A stretch of 62,107 bases of DNA from Priapulus caudatus (GCF_000485595.1 NW_014577170.1:37549-99655); one strand, 5' to 3'. Shown: positions 44,101 to 56,135, numbered from the stretch's first letter. Numbers and translations are program-made. Notes: generated by a model not told the origin, from the letters alone.

Positions 44101-47100
44101 AACAGAGATTTCAGGTTGGTGGTGGTCTTTTATCTGTCATAATGAACTCGGCCTGGGTATCTGTAGGCATGTACATATTGTAGGGATATAGGCATGTAGA
44201 GGCATTGATGTTTCTGGTAATCTATTTGTTTCGCAGCCTATCTGTCTTGGCCACAGACCTGACGGCAGACAACGAAACAGATCTGCGTGGCTTCCTTGCA
44301 AAGCGATTTTCAAGGGGCACCGTGTATTCCGGAACTGGCAACGTAGCAGCTCTTGACTTCAGGTAGAAGCACATGTCATCTTGTATTGTTTGCATGTGGT
44401 TAATGATATTATCACTTTACATGGAATAATTGATATGAATGAACATTAATAATTGGTGAAAGTTGGACTTGCAAAATTTGCACGTTGAGAACTAACAACT
44501 TATCAACTTGACTTTGTAGTATTTCTGAAGATTCTGACTCCCCAGTTGTCTGCTACTTTTGCCTTCTCCGTCCATCACATTGTGCTTCTTCCCAGTTGGA
44601 AACTGATCATGAAGGGACTGTATGCTCTCAGGTAAATCGTAATTTTGCTACTACCCCATGCATGGAGAAATGCATCAGTGTCGTGATTCATGTATACTTT
44701 CATTAATTTTCATTACACCGTCATAGTGTAACAGTAATGATGTTGTTGTTTTTCCTTTTCAGGAATATATTGCATGTTTTATAACGAATGAGACAGGAGT
44801 GCTAGATTACTACCGTGATGAGCTAGGAGAACATTGTAAGATGCTGCTACCCATGTTAGAAGCAGAGGTATTAAAACTTAAAGTAACTTAAGTATTCATC
44901 ATTCTTACAAGTGTTATTAATTATGTAAGAGCAAACACATGCAGAAAATCATGACTTTCAAAGTGATGACGTTTCAAACCATATTTATTGAATGTTAGAA
45001 GTAGTTTACATATACATGGGAAAAAACCAATACATTTTACACAAGTTATTTAGAAAAAAATATTAATTTTATAGTGTATCCCATGAAAGCTTCCTGATAT
45101 TGAAGCTCGAGTAGATATTTAATATCTATAATAGAAAATAAAATAGCAATTACTCTTGTTATAGTAATTATATTACTGTTATTCTTTAAATACAAAAATA
45201 TTCATGTTCAGCATTAGTTTAAATTTAATTGGCCCTTGCTTGTTTTACCTAACAATTTTAACTGTTTGATATCTAAATGGAATGATTACTGTTAAATATT
45301 ATAACTATTAATTTTTACACTTGAATAATAGTAGGGGTAAGAAATCACAAGTTTCTGCTTAAAAGCATGTGAATGTAAACTCAAACAAGATAGTCTGTAT
45401 CACCACAGGAAGGCAGCACTAGCAGTCGGGTTCGTCATTATTTCTAATATGCTTGGACCAGTAAAAATTATATCATGCAAATATAGCTATTAATAGATAT
45501 AATATATATATTTCTCTCTTGCCCTTACATTGACTACTTAAAAAAAAAATATTTAGTGTTATTAACAAAATTCATATTATTACACTTGGAAAAAATTCTT
45601 ATCATCAAAGGTCTCCATCTTCTTCACCATCTAGATTTATTGCATTACCGTTGGCCAGCTCTTCGTCGAACCTGCGTAATTTCCGGTAGTTGCTTGTGTG
45701 TCGGCGGGAGCGCCCCAGACACGTGCAAATCCCGATGACAATGGCCCCTAAAACAAACATCACAGCAGATATGATCGCGACGCTAAGCGTATTCCATCCG
45801 TCGTCGCGTGTCGCGATCGGCGTCTCGTCCCCCCCACACTCCTTCCTCACGTCGACCGGGACCATATCCACGAAGATCTCAGCGAATCTCGCGAGCGGAC
45901 ACGGGTCAGCGCAGCCCGGCAGCAGCGCGGTGAGGTCGTGCAGGTCGTCGTCGTCGTCGCGCGTCTGCGTCGTCGTCGTCGCGTTCCTGTAGAGCACCTT
46001 CACCGAGAACTCGCCCTCAGCGAACTCGTGCAGCTCGACGATCGCCGTCGCCGTGTACGGCGGGTTTTCGCCGTTGAACACGCCCATGACGCCAAGGAAC
46101 GGAGCGACGGTGGAGTCGTGCGCCGAGTAGACAAACAGCTTTTCGTCGATCCCGTCCGCGAACTTCGGCGCGTCCGCGGCGCCGGCCTTGGCCTTCATGT
46201 GGGCGATGAATTCTCCGAGCAGCGTGCCGGACAAGAGCCGGAGCATCTCCTTGTAGCCGAATTTCACCATGAGGGCGGCGTTCTGCAGCGCGTGCAGTCT
46301 GTCGTACACGTCGTCGGTGAGCCATGCCGGCGACGACATGTTGTGAGCCCGCTCGCAGAACAGCGTGTCGTATATCGACTTTGCGGCACTGATGTCCGCG
46401 TGCGCTCCTCCCGCCCACTGCGATAGCTGGTCCAGGAAGTCCTGATTCTCCTTGACGATTTTCAGAAACTCGGGCGTGTGGAATGATTTGTATGCCAGCG
46501 CGTCGTATCGCGGGCACGGCGCGTTGTGCATCAGCAGGTAGTCTTCGGACTCGGTGTGCACCGGGATCGGCTGCCAGCGTATGTCGGGGTCCCACCGCTG
46601 CGCTCCCGTCGGTTCGTAGAGACCCGCCAGGTTGCACTGCGCGCTCATGAGCGTGCGATCGTAGTCCGTGCTTCGGACGTGAATCTCTTTGCGAACGTAA
46701 GAGCTGCTCAGAAAGCCGTCGTAGCGTCTGCGGAGCCAGCGTCCCAGTTTGTAGTGTTGGATCATGCCTTCTGTAGTTAGCTGACCCCATCCCTGGGGCC
46801 AGTCTGCCTCTGTGTGCACGTCAGTTTTAATTGGCACTCTATAGACCGGACTGCGGTCACCGTGACGGTAGAGCAGCTGTACTAGCCGCAGTGAGGTGGG
46901 GGCGTCAGCTAATGTCCGTTTTTCTGCAAGCAAAACAAAACATACAACAACAGCAAAACAAGGCAAAAAATTTGTAGCTGCCATGATGGTTTAGTGCTGC
47001 CACCTAGTGGCAGCTATCGTATTGAAATTGTACAAAGTGAATAATTCTCAATACGAGGAACAGTATTAGTTCTTATACACATAAACAATGTAATAACAAA

Positions 47101-49320
47101 TAAGATAACTAGTGATTAATTAAATTTGATTTTCTAACATTATATTAGCCAAGATCGAGGACCGTTGGTCGCACTCGGCTACATTGTACTTACGCATTTC
47201 TTTTTACTTCAGTCCATGGATTTGCCCCAAATACAGGAGCACTTGTCTGAGTGGTACAATGCGTCTGTGATGTTTGCATCTCGTTGTGTAGAAAAGCTAA
47301 AGGATGGTGTGGCTTATCTCATTCACATGGTAAGTCATACTAGTGTAACGCTGCACAATTCCAATTGAAAAGATGATCAGTGCATGTGCTCATTCTTTCG
47401 GTGTTATATATTTTCCACAAAGATGGTGTCATTTCCTTGTTGTTGTCCAAAATGTAGGAGTTATATTATTTAAAAAAATATTATATTTACCTTTATCTAA
47501 GAGCTTCACTGAATATTATTATTTAAATCTGTTAAGAAGAGACGCTTGTCAAGGAGAGAATAGCACAGAAATTAAAGTGGAGATGTTCCATATGCTTTTC
47601 CTGTAGTTCATCATATTATTGTATGGGTATGTATGTATGTATTACTTATTGTTTGGGTTGATATTATTTTGTTTGTTTATATTTGCAGGCATTATTAGGT
47701 TTGAAGCTGGAGATAGATGGAGACGATGATAAGTTTAAAAGTGACGTTAAAAAGTAAGTTAGTGCATGTCTATTGTTTTGGCCACGAATTATCCTATATA
47801 ATACGTATACATACGTATACATAATACTTATACATATATACGTATATATATATAATACGTGATTTTTTGTTGTAATTAATCACACGAACTGCTGCACACA
47901 ATATGCACGCATCGGCTTTATGTCTTGCAGGTTCATAAAGTGTTGCAGTCTCTCGGAATTAATCCAGCACAAAAGTCCGTCTTCCGAGGCGCGCGGTTCT
48001 CCCGAGGTGCCACCTGGGGGTAGTCTGCTGCCGGCGTCGATGGATGGCGACGGGGAGAGAACCGTGTGGCTGAGCGTCCGTGACGACGCCGCCGAGTTTA
48101 GCTCAACAGGTTCGTCCGAAGTGCGCGGAAATCAGCAATCGGCGACGAGCATTGCTCGAACTGCAGCACTGCGTGCGAATATGTGCACACGGTTCTAAGC
48201 ACTGTCGGAATCCGAGCATTCCCAAAAAGCTCTCGTCCGCTCGACTCATCGGCAGGTTGTGAAATTGATCGACGGTGTCATCCGCAGTCTTGTTTTTTGA
48301 CAGATAGGCGGTGTTGGTTGCATGGTTAGAAAACGGGAATGCTTAAGAATGCGTAGGAACTTTTAACTCTCGGCTAATTCATGAGAGAGTGCTTCGTATT
48401 CTTTTTCATCTTACAGAGTGCAATAGTTTTTGCCAAAAGTGGGCCGAAGCTCTTTTGAAAAGCCCGTCGGGAGGTGCTGTGCATGTCAGGGAAGTGATTG
48501 AAAGCTACAAACTCAAGGTAATTTCTCCTCTGATTTGGTTTTCGCTTTTTTTCTGTCTGTGTGAGTCTGCACGTTTCCAGAGAGAAAAATTATGTCTACT
48601 GTTGGTGAGTTGCATTTTGATACCAAAATGTAATGCATGGTGTGATGTGAGAGTTCAGTACTGTGACAATGATCAATCATTTACTGGTAATACTGCAGTG
48701 TAAGTAGATGAACACATGGCAGTGATGTTCGACAGCGTGTTAATGTGGGCAAGACACTGACCTGTATAGTGAGAGTTCTGTATTGACATTTGTTTCAGAC
48801 GATACAGAACATGAATATTGTAAAGCGGCTCATAAGGCAGGCAGAAAATGACCATTATGCATTGTACAGGTTTGTATACTCAATCGGCTTTTAGAAGCGT
48901 TAATTGTTCTTTTAAACACATGATTAGTGCATCATGGGAAAAAATGTATTCTAATTAGCTCCTCTGGCACCCGTTGTGCCAGTCGTGTTTTGTCGTGGTA
49001 ACGTTTTTCCTCCGAATGTACCATTCACAATATAGGCACTGGTTTTCTTCAAATGATGTAAAGAACTGGAGTTACACTCCGCTCATGATAAGATAACATA
49101 TACACGTCAGATCCGGTGTAGACGCCCAAGATCTTGGGGTGAATAATTATTCTAAGTAATTCCGGCATCGTTTTGCAGGTGCTTCATATTTCTGCAGCAG
49201 AGTGGCAACCATGACATTCTGCTGGAGATGGTGAGGTCCGAGCAGCAGTTCACCTCGTCTGTCGATGCAAAGAATGTCGTCAGCATCTTGGGAGAGTTCT
49301 TGCAAGCCGTGGTGGCCTGA
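38113..49320 (+). CDS. C17orf75: C17orf75/Njmu-R1 homologue (WDR11 complex-associated), 11 coding exons
   Basis: Coding exons: 38113-38210, 43980-44114, 44237-44362, 44520-44631, 44763-44867, 47213-47329, 47689-47753, 47931-48109, 48417-48517, 48799-48869, 49179-49320. All joins are GT/AG and in frame, giving 416 codons (human 396). The match is clearest at [15 protein letters not shown]...GNVAALDF and at the C-terminus ([51 protein letters not shown]). In human cells this protein associates with WDR11 and FAM91A1, a complex that helps capture endosome-derived AP-1 vesicles at the trans-Golgi. No enzymatic motif, signal peptide or membrane segment is seen. Intron 1 (5.8 kb) is filled with transposons and contains the assembly gap. 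Intron 5 (44868-47212) contains an acid phosphatase gene on the other strand. The donor of exon 8 (GTTCGT) is weaker than the others. Confidence 0.93.
38441..38735. mobile_element. 295-bp MITE with 8-bp target-site duplication, complete copy
   Basis: The direct repeat GCCACTGG occurs at 38433-38440 and 38736-38743. The ends contain GGGTCTATGTCCCCC and its complement. Long inner inverted repeats are built of GGAACGTACCCTGGGTACGG and GGTATACC words. The middle holds TTAGGG/TTCGGG-like sequence. The 8-bp duplication points to a hAT-type non-autonomous element. Confidence 0.85.
38879..39083. repeat. Long hairpin: 64-bp arms around a 77-base loop
   Basis: 38879-38942 (CATTTCGTATGGAAGGGTGT ... TCGGTTTA) is the reverse complement of 39020-39083 (TAAACCGA ... 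CGAAATG) with about one mismatch. The loop 38943-39019 contains the ATTACTAG target site and the left end of the second MITE copy. Confidence 0.9.
39673..40290. mobile_element. 618-bp PIF/Harbinger-like MITE (TTA target site)
   Basis: The ends AGGCCAAGACACACTGCAGC and GCTGCAGTGTGTCTTGGCCT are perfect inverted repeats. They continue as GACAGCGACCGA/TCGGTCGCTGTC. TTA flanks both sides (39670-39672 and 40291-40293), as expected for the Harbinger group. A second GCAGCGACAGCGACCGAC copy lies inside near 39750. No transposase frame is present. Confidence 0.8.
40381..40439. mobile_element. 59-bp foldback insertion with 9-bp target-site duplication
   Basis: An almost perfect palindrome (AGGAGTAAGATAATATAGGA ... 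TCCTATATTATCTTACTCCT) sits between two copies of GATAGTACC (40372-40380 and 40440-40448). The intact MITE copy has a single GATAGTACC at this place (near 38643). A 9-bp duplication is typical of Mutator-like elements. Confidence 0.8.
40640..41520. repeat. ~310-320-bp tandem repeat, three copies, in intron 1 of the C17orf75 homologue
   Basis: CTACGGTCAACGATAAC begins copies at 40721, 41041 and 41352 (spacing 320 and 311). Shared sequence includes TTTGACCCACATGTTT, GAGCCACGCCCACTTTTTGG and GGTAGATTTTGGCAATTT. The third copy breaks off near 41515. The flanks (GATGAGCTATTGCCATGG at 40661 and GATGAGCTATAGTGTCATTG at 41871) look like related terminal motifs of a larger element. Confidence 0.85.
42046..43487. 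mobile_element. TIR element with GGCCCG/CGGGCC ends, containing the assembly gap
   Basis: CAAGGCTCGACACTA at 42046 is mirrored by TAGTGTCGAGCCTTG at 43473-43487. GCTAACA flanks both sides (42039-42045 and 43488-43494). Next to both ends are several GTGGCCCG/CGGGCCAC words. The ends and the 7-8 bp duplication suggest a hAT-type element. 578 bases inside are unknown, so I cannot tell whether it codes for a transposase. Confidence 0.75.
42587..43164. other. Assembly gap (578 N)
   Basis: A run of N inside the TIR element in intron 1. Frames drawn across it are meaningless. Confidence 1.
45605..46984 (-). CDS. Lysosomal acid phosphatase (ACP2-like), intronless, nested in an intron
   Basis: A single 459-codon frame. 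A signal peptide (residues 1 to about 28) precedes the histidine acid phosphatase core. The catalytic RHGDRSP is at residues 40-46, [12 protein letters not shown] and [14 protein letters not shown] follow, and the second catalytic motif is SAHDS with His289-Asp290. A membrane segment lies at about 399-423, followed by a short cytosolic tail. This is the layout of ACP2-type lysosomal phosphatases, which hydrolyse phosphomonoesters at acid pH after the luminal part is delivered to lysosomes. Vertebrate ACP2 has about ten introns and this gene has none, suggesting a retrocopy that kept an intact frame. It sits antisense in intron 5 of the C17orf75 homologue. The codons are much more GC-rich than the host gene. 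A DDDDD run is at residues 343-347. Two segments are nearly identical in DNA to the paralogue at 51172-52542. Confidence 0.93.
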   Translation of the reverse strand: MAATNFLPCFAVVVCFVLLAEKRTLADAPTSLRLVQLLYRHGDRSPVYRVPIKTDVHTEADWPQGWGQLTTEGMIQHYKLGRWLRRRYDGFLSSSYVRKEIHVRSTDYDRTLMSAQCNLAGLYEPTGAQRWDPDIRWQPIPVHTESEDYLLMHNAPCPRYDALAYKSFHTPEFLKIVKENQDFLDQLSQWAGGAHADISAAKSIYDTLFCERAHNMSSPAWLTDDVYDRLHALQNAALMVKFGYKEMLRLLSGTLLGEFIAHMKAKAGAADAPKFADGIDEKLFVYSAHDSTVAPFLGVMGVFNGENPPYTATAIVELHEFAEGEFSVKVLYRNATTTTQTRDDDDDLHDLTALLPGCADPCPLARFAEIFVDMVPVDVRKECGGDETPIATRDDGWNTLSVAIISAVMFVLGAIVIGICTCLGRSRRHTSNYRKLRRFDEELANGNAINLDGEEDGDL

Positions 49321-50247
49321 TGTATATACGTGTACACATTTATATATGCCTGCGCGAAGTGATAAAGTCAGGAAGCTATAAATCGGTTCGGCTTTGGCCA
49401 AATGTGGAGCTGGGGGAATTTTTTCAAGGAAGTAGGGATGCATTCTGATGCTTTTCTGACCACAAATCTTAAATTGCCAGTATTCTATTATTTTTATTTG
49501 TCTGATTTAATTTGAAGACGTTTTTATGTTTTTTAAAGCATTCCCCAAACTTGAGTTTCTTCTCTCTCTTGTCTCTTGTAAGTTTCTTGTACTTGTATTT
49601 AAGTGCTTCAAAATAGGGATGGAAGAGGAAGACCAAAACAATGAAATGACTAATTGCAAAGTTAGTTATTGTAAATATTTAGTTAATTGTGTTGTTATTC
49701 ACATTTGTTGGTCAAGTAGGTTTGTGGTTTGTCATACTGTGCATGTCGTTGAACAGGTATTGGTAACTAATTATGTATTAAAATTAAATCTATTTAATGA
49801 ATTTTGGCATTAATTTATTATGGCAGAAGGTACATGACTTTACAATGAATTGGGATACAATGATATAATATTATATATTCCACAATAATATTACATTATA
49901 ATATTGAAAACTGTCTGTATAGTGTAATCCACAGAGTTATATTAATTAATAACGTTCTCAATACCGCACATCTATCCACCTTAGCTTTGTCTGTTGAACA
50001 CCGTGGAGACATGAGCTATTACAATCAGTGATTACAGACATCGATCTAGTGACGTTCTATCAGAATATTAATTTTGGACACTTTACCATCGCGGTACCAG
50101 TGCATAATTTTGTACCTCTGTGTTCGCTTGACCACTACTCGCTGGGTTTTCCTGCACCTGCTGTTCCTTTCCATTCTCTGACACATTAAAGTGTCCGACT
50201 GTCCGCACCACGTAACCACACGTAATTATACAATCATAATTATGCCA
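49321..50247. other. 3' flank of the C17orf75 homologue
   Basis: AT-rich sequence after the stop codon at 49318-49320. An ATTAAA hexamer near 49777 could be the poly(A) signal, which would give a 3' UTR of about 470 bases. No other gene is seen. Confidence 0.4.
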
Positions 50248-50265
50248 TTAGAGAGAGAGAAGAGA

Positions 50266-50309
<44 letters not shown>

Positions 50310-50313
50310 GAGA

Positions 50314-50367
<54 letters not shown>

Positions 50368-50876
50368 AGAGAGAGAGAAGAGAGAGAGAGAGAGAGGAGA
50401 GAGAGAGAAGAGAGAGATGAGCGAGAGAGAGAGATGAGAGAGAGAGAGAGGAGAAGAGAAGAGAAGAGAGAGAGAGAGAGGAGAGATGAAGAGATGTAGC
50501 AGAGAGAGAGAGAGAGAGAGAGATGAGAGAGTAGAGAAGAGAGAGAGAGAGATGAGGAGATGAGAGAGAGAGAGAAAGAAGAAGAGAGAGATGAAGAGAG
50601 AAGGGGGGGGAGAGAAAGCGAGATGGTACAGAAAGAGGGGTGAAGGAGAGAGAGATCGGTGTAGATGGGAAGAGAGGAATATCAAGAAGAGGGGGAGAGA
50701 AAGAGGGGAGAGGGGGGCAGAGAGAACGACAGAGGATGGGTGAGAGAGTGACAGAGAGAGAGAGAGAGAAAGAGATGGATGAGAGAGAGAATGGGAAGGA
50801 GAAAGATAGAGAGATGGAGTGCCAAGGAAAAAAAGAGGGAGAGACGGAGAGAGAAAGAGAGAGAGAGAGGGGGGAG
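50248..50876. repeat. (GA)n low-complexity tract, ~630 bp
   Basis: Long, imperfect GAGA with interspersed GATG and GGGG. It ends about 300 bp upstream of the second acid phosphatase gene. Frames through it give Glu/Arg-rich or Ser/Leu-rich peptides and are not genes. Confidence 0.95.
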
Positions 50877-51171
50877 AAAGTTATTATATACAGCTCGGGA
50901 TGTACACCATGCACAGGATGCAGAGCGTCGAAATACTCCGGTACAACGTTGCTCTTTAATTAATAATTTAATTTATTACATTTATCATGGAAAGGTGTCG
51001 CTAGTTGGCAGAGGCCGCTTCGATTGCGACAGCGCTACAGTCGATTCCGCCTTATGTTTACAATATGTCAATACTTGTAAGATTCGCATCCTTATACTTG
51101 TAGTTTTTATTTCAATCTCGGATTATATTTAAATTAATAGTATATTTTCGTATTATTCCAGAGTTACCGTA

Positions 51172-52542
51172 ATGGTCCCCCGCCGTTTAATTTACAGCGT
51201 TGTTCTGATCGCTTCATTAGTGTTAGGAAGCGTAGTAAAGTCATCTGGGGCACCCGAATCGAGTCTTAGATTAGTTCACGTACTGTTTAGACACGGTGAT
51301 AGAAGTCCGACCTATTCCGTCCCTATCCCGAATGATCCAAATAAAGAAGACAGCTGGCCTCAGGGCTGGGGTCAGTTAACTACGGTGGGCATGAACGAGC
51401 AATTTAACCTGGGACGCTGGCTCCGCAGACGCTACGACGGCTTTCTGAACAGCTCTTACGTTCGCAAAGAGATTCACGTCCGAAGCACGGACGTCGATCG
51501 CACGCTCATGAGCGCGCAGTGCAACCTGGCGGGTCTCTACGAACCGATGGGAGCGCAGAGGTGGGACCCCGACATACGCTGGCAGCCGATCCCGGTGCAC
51601 ACCGAGTCCGAGGACTACCTGCTGATGCACGACGCGCCGTGCCCGCGATACGACGCGCTGCTGACGGCGGCGAGGCAGAGCGAGGCGTTCCTCAGCACAC
51701 AGGAGAGGGAGCAGCCGTTCCTGGAGCGGCTGACGCGGTGGGCCGGCACCAAGGCGCTCCTCTCCAACGTGTGGTCGATATTCGACACGGTGTTCTGCGA
51801 GCACCAGCACAACATGACGCGCTGGATCGGCGGCGGCGGCGACGCCGACGCCGCGTTCGAGCACATGCGCGCGCTCAGCGACCTCGACATGACCTTTGAC
51901 TTCTACAACGACGAGATGAGCCGGCTGAAGGGTGGTCCGCTGCTCGGCGAGGTCGTGCGGCACATGAGCGACCGCGCGGCGTCGGACGCGGCGGGCGAGA
52001 AGTTTTTCGTCTACTCGGCGCACGACACGACCGTCGCTCCGTTCCTCGGCGCCATGCGCGTCTTTGACGGCCGCATCCCGCCGTACACGGCGACGGCGAT
52101 CGTCGAGCTGCACGAGTTCGCTGAGGGCGAGTTCTCGGTGAAGGTGCTCTACAGGAACGCGACGACGACGACGCAGAGGCGCGACGACGACGACGACCTG
52201 CACGACCTCACCGCGCTGCTGCCGGGCTGTGCGGACCCGTGTCCGCTCGCGAGATTCGTCGATGGCTGCCGGGACATGGTCCCGGCGGACGTGAGGAGCG
52301 AGTGTCAGGTAACGGGCGCCATGTTGGACTTGATTGTTGCAAAGATTAACCCGGCTAACCTCGGTACGGCGCTTGTCGTCGCTGTCGCTTTGCTTGCTTT
52401 GTTAGTTCTAGTGGGCGTGTGCTTCGTCGGATTTCGCAGGCGGGCGAAGAATCGTCATTATTATCGTCGGTTTGCGGCCGATATCAATGACAGCGAGCAT
52501 ATGGCTGTGAGTGACCCTGTTGACGTGCATACCGACCCATGA
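51172..52542 (+). CDS. Lysosomal acid phosphatase (ACP2-like), second intronless copy
   Basis: A single 456-codon frame. A hydrophobic signal peptide (about residues 5-26) is followed by RHGDRSP at 40-46, WPQGWGQLT at 62-70 and SAHDT with catalytic His284-Asp285. A membrane segment lies at about 398-420 ([20 protein letters not shown]), then FRRRAKNR and a cytosolic tail. All catalytic positions of the histidine acid phosphatase family are kept, so it is probably active in lysosomes. N-glycosylation sites include NSS (93), NMT (214) and NAT (329). There are no introns, very GC-rich codons and a DDDDD run at 338-342. Residues 81-163 and 303-361 are almost the same as in the inverted paralogue at 45605-46984. 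The intervening 164-302 and both ends are clearly diverged. The start ATG follows an AT-rich leader, and no upstream in-frame ATG is apparent. Confidence 0.93.
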   Translation: MVPRRLIYSVVLIASLVLGSVVKSSGAPESSLRLVHVLFRHGDRSPTYSVPIPNDPNKEDSWPQGWGQLTTVGMNEQFNLGRWLRRRYDGFLNSSYVRKEIHVRSTDVDRTLMSAQCNLAGLYEPMGAQRWDPDIRWQPIPVHTESEDYLLMHDAPCPRYDALLTAARQSEAFLSTQEREQPFLERLTRWAGTKALLSNVWSIFDTVFCEHQHNMTRWIGGGGDADAAFEHMRALSDLDMTFDFYNDEMSRLKGGPLLGEVVRHMSDRAASDAAGEKFFVYSAHDTTVAPFLGAMRVFDGRIPPYTATAIVELHEFAEGEFSVKVLYRNATTTTQRRDDDDDLHDLTALLPGCADPCPLARFVDGCRDMVPADVRSECQVTGAMLDLIVAKINPANLGTALVVAVALLALLVLVGVCFVGFRRRAKNRHYYRRFAADINDSEHMAVSDPVDVHTDP

Positions 52543-55424
52543 TGTGTCGTGATACCCCTAACACGTATTCGGCTGTGTCTATTTCGTTTACCTATTTCTT
52601 TCTTGGTTTTCGGTCAACATTCCCAGTCAATTTTAAGGGTTTGTTGCAACCATGTAATATGTCGTGCTGAGGACCACACTTGAAGTGATACAAATTTGTT
52701 ATATATTTTAAATATCAGATCTATCGTGGTTAATTTTCACTCAACCGTGTTGATTCAAAACATACTGCTGACTTTTCAGTTTGATATTTTAAATATCATT
52801 CTAGTATATTTTTCTGACCAAATTCCTTGTGATAATAATTATTTGCATCTTACCCAAGTTGACGATTTCATGAAAAATGATTGATTTATGTTGTGCTGTT
52901 TGAGTTAGGGGTAGTTCACAATTATCAATGTCACCACTAACTAGTGTATACACCCTACACATTTTCACATCTTTTCTCCAATGCTGATATTTGGGCATTT
53001 GGAGGGAAGGTATAAGCAAACATTTGTATTATTAAAGGTGTAAAATTGCTATTGACCCTCTCCTCCAGCATTTATGCTCGTGAAGGTATTGGTAATTGTG
53101 AATAGCCTCTTACTCCATGAACTGGATTGGTGATACTTTCGGCCAGTGAATTATTTTAAACATGCTTCATCCTGAATTATACTGTTCAGAAAACTGCTAG
53201 TCACTTGACTTGGTTTGCAACAATTTCCACTGTTAGTGCTGACAGACTTGTTCCTCATTTTTGTCATGTATTAAAATATATACTACTGATTAGATGGTTC
53301 CCATCTAACCAGTAGGTGGAGCTGCATGCCGGATTGTAAGTGTCATTGGAGCCGTGCCATCTCAGCTTTATGAAGTGTAATGTCAACTAACAGCATCTTT
53401 TAATTTGTTTTATTAAAAAAAAGAAGTCCTTACAATCTTTTCTGAACTGCTTTTGTGTGTATACGTGCCTGTGATTCCATTTTTCTAAACGAGACGTATA
53501 TTTATTCACGTCTAGTGGTATTTATATTGGTGAATCTTGCAGGTTTAAACTGTCCGATTTTCTAACAATTTATTATCTGTCGTTTGAGTTGTAATGTACT
53601 GTTTGTAATGTGAACGACCATTTTAACGGTGAATTTTTATTGTGCCATGTAATATGCATAATAGTGGATCGAGTTGAATGCACATACATCCGTCCATTAG
53701 CATGCGCTTTGCTTTGTCAGCATCTTGTTTGTTGGGTTTTATTATTCAGCTTGTTACACCTTATTATATATTAGAGTGCAAGTTAAAAATATCTGTTTTA
53801 CGGTTTATATAATGCTATTGATTGTCAGAAGTTAAATAATAAAAATTGCATAAACGACAAACTGGATTTGAATAAATAACAATTTGATTGGACAATTTTT
53901 GCAGATTGTTTTTAACATGTGATTGATAATGAATAAAGTATCCATCTCATTTATTTTTTACTATAAATTGTGGTTGTGGCAATATCATTATATTTTGCTT
54001 ACTAGATTCTCTCACGCATACTGCACGTAGTTATTTATTAAAAGTGTCTACGCATATCTAACCAGTTAGCTGCATTAACTTAGCAGTTCGTAATAAATGT
54101 ACTCAAATATATGAGTCGTTATTTTCGCTAGGAAAGTATACTTTTTAGTATATTTTCTGGTGCTAAAGAAGCATGAAAGTAAGCAACATAATAGTCCCGA
54201 TAGATGTCTCTGTATTCACTCCCCAGGGGGCAGGAGCTGCAAACTGGTTTGCAGGATTTTGCAAAGTGGGTCAACTTTTTAAATTTAGCTGTGTTATCGA
54301 TCTGGATATAACAACCAAAGGTAAAAACTCGTTTAATTATTATCTATATGTTCAGCTTTTAACGTGTACGTAAGATTTGGTGATCGGCGGCGTCAAAAAT
54401 GGCACTATTTTGTGTTACGTTGTCTCCCTCTTAGTCTTAGTCTTACTTACCTAGGCTAGTACTACTACTAGTACTAGTACTAGTACTACTAGTACTACTA
54501 CTAGTACTAGTACTACTAGTACTAGTACTACTACTACTACCACTACTAGTACTACTACTACTGGTACTACTAGTACTAGTACTACTACTACTATTACTAC
54601 TACTACTAGTCGCCTCTTTTCGTATGTTGTCTGGGTAAATAATACACGATTGCTAGTGACAGTGTTTTGTGCCGATGTGAATTCTAATTTTGCACCAGAG
54701 AGTAGTAGAGAAGTGCATTTTTCATCAGTTAGTGTAATTTACACTTTTGCCAGTTTTGGCTCATTGACGAATGCAACATTATCGTGACGGATTATAAATG
54801 GCACAGTTGTGCATCGGAATGGCATCACAACCACTCAATCGTGAGCCAGTATAATTCATTAATCACACAATTCTGTCAACAAGTATCAAGATGTATTGCT
54901 GCCCTCTGTGTTACTACAGTTCTGATGCACTAGGAATAAAAAAATTGCTGTTGATGGTGAGTTTTTGATAATCTAGGAAAATGTAGAGGCTGTATTGTTA
55001 ATTCAAGTACAGCGTGCAAAGTAATGATGTAGCTGCAAGCATTGGTTGAGGGCTCTTGCTCTTTCACTGAAATGCCCTGAAGAATGTTTGAAAATGAATC
55101 TCGGATATGTGACAGTAAAATCAATACCTCTAGCTGCTCCTGTTTAGATACTGCCCCCTCCCCCAAGCTGCTTGCCCCTAGTTTGTATTTCTCCATTTCA
55201 TATGTTGCTGTGTATGCTATGTTCGCTTTCTGTAGACTAGTAACATTAGGGATATATAATTACATATATTCCATAGTAGTGTTACGTTATGTATAAACTG
55301 GTCCAACTGGACACTGTCTGTATTCCTGCAAAGCAGCTCTTCTCTTGGTGATATATTTTAAACATGTGTGTAGTGTGTACAAGCAATCTTTGTACAGTAT
55401 CACAGATATGCGTGTACATGTTAA
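52543..55424. other. 3' flank of the second acid phosphatase; no other gene
   Basis: AT-rich, without supported coding sequence. Candidate poly(A) signals include AATAAA at 53932-53937. Several earlier AATAAA-like words exist, so the real 3' end is uncertain. Confidence 0.4.
54458..54610. repeat. (ACT/AGT)n trinucleotide microsatellite
   Basis: TACTAC and CTAGTACTAGT words alternate for about 150 bp. Because CTAG and AGTACT are self-complementary, the array can pair with itself. Confidence 0.9.
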
Positions 55425-56135
55425 AGGCATAATATTTCCATCGATTATGCAAAGTTGACGAATGCTACAGTAACTGGCACCTTGTGTAGTTAATAAGTAC
55501 ATTACCTTATAGCCAAACGCGTATTAGTTTGTCCAATATCACTGCTAATTACTAAGAAATGTCTAATTGAAATCCGTAAATTCGGTAATCTGGCGCCAAC
55601 GCTAAATTTATTGCCAACAAAATAAGCATCGATTTCGGTTCGGTGACCTCATATGTTGCTACAGGATGTTGAGCATCGAATTGTTTGTCCCGGGTAAATT
55701 GTTTGCCTAGTGACGGCAGTGACGGCAGTGACGGCATATCCTTTTCACATATTATATGTTGCTTGTAATCTCAAGATCTTCGTATATTCATTTATTCCCG
55801 AATCCCAAAAGTAAAACCATAAGTTACGTACGGAATGTGCACTCAGACCACAAGGATCGAAATCACTGACGGCTGAGCATACGTGCGAAAATGTCCGGTG
55901 CACTATAATCTGTATGACACCGCCTCGCCGGTTACGGCCGGTCATGGCGGGTTGTAACTGTCAACAACGGATTTATTTGACCGCGGATTTCAATTGGACA
56001 TTTCTTAGTAACCAGCAGTGATATTGGACAAACTAATACGCGTTTGGCTATAAGGTAATGTACTTATTAACTACACAAGGTGCCAGTTACTGTAGCATTC
56101 GTTAAAATTGCATAATCAATGGTCGTCTTATGCCT
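55425..56135. mobile_element. TTAA-flanked MITE, 711 bp, with ~140-bp inverted repeats
   Basis: TTAA at 55421-55424 and 56136-56139 flanks an element with ends AGGCATAATA and TCTTATGCCT. The inverted repeat then continues (ACGAATGCTACAGTAACTGG, AGTTAATAAGTACATTACC, AACGCGTATTAGTTTGTCC) to about 55575 on the left and 55980 on the right. The termini resemble the TTAA element at 30537, but the sequences differ beyond the first bases. It is the same transposon type (Kolobok or piggyBac) but a different family. Confidence 0.88.

Noticed and set aside
50191-50963. Glu/Arg-rich and Ser/Leu-rich frames of up to 224 codons
   Set aside because: Translation of a (GA)n/(TC)n simple repeat.
51376-52203. 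275-codon minus-strand frame opposite the second acid phosphatase (and its like at 45938-46426)
   Set aside because: Shadow of a GC-rich gene. Both shadows resemble each other only because the phosphatase genes do.
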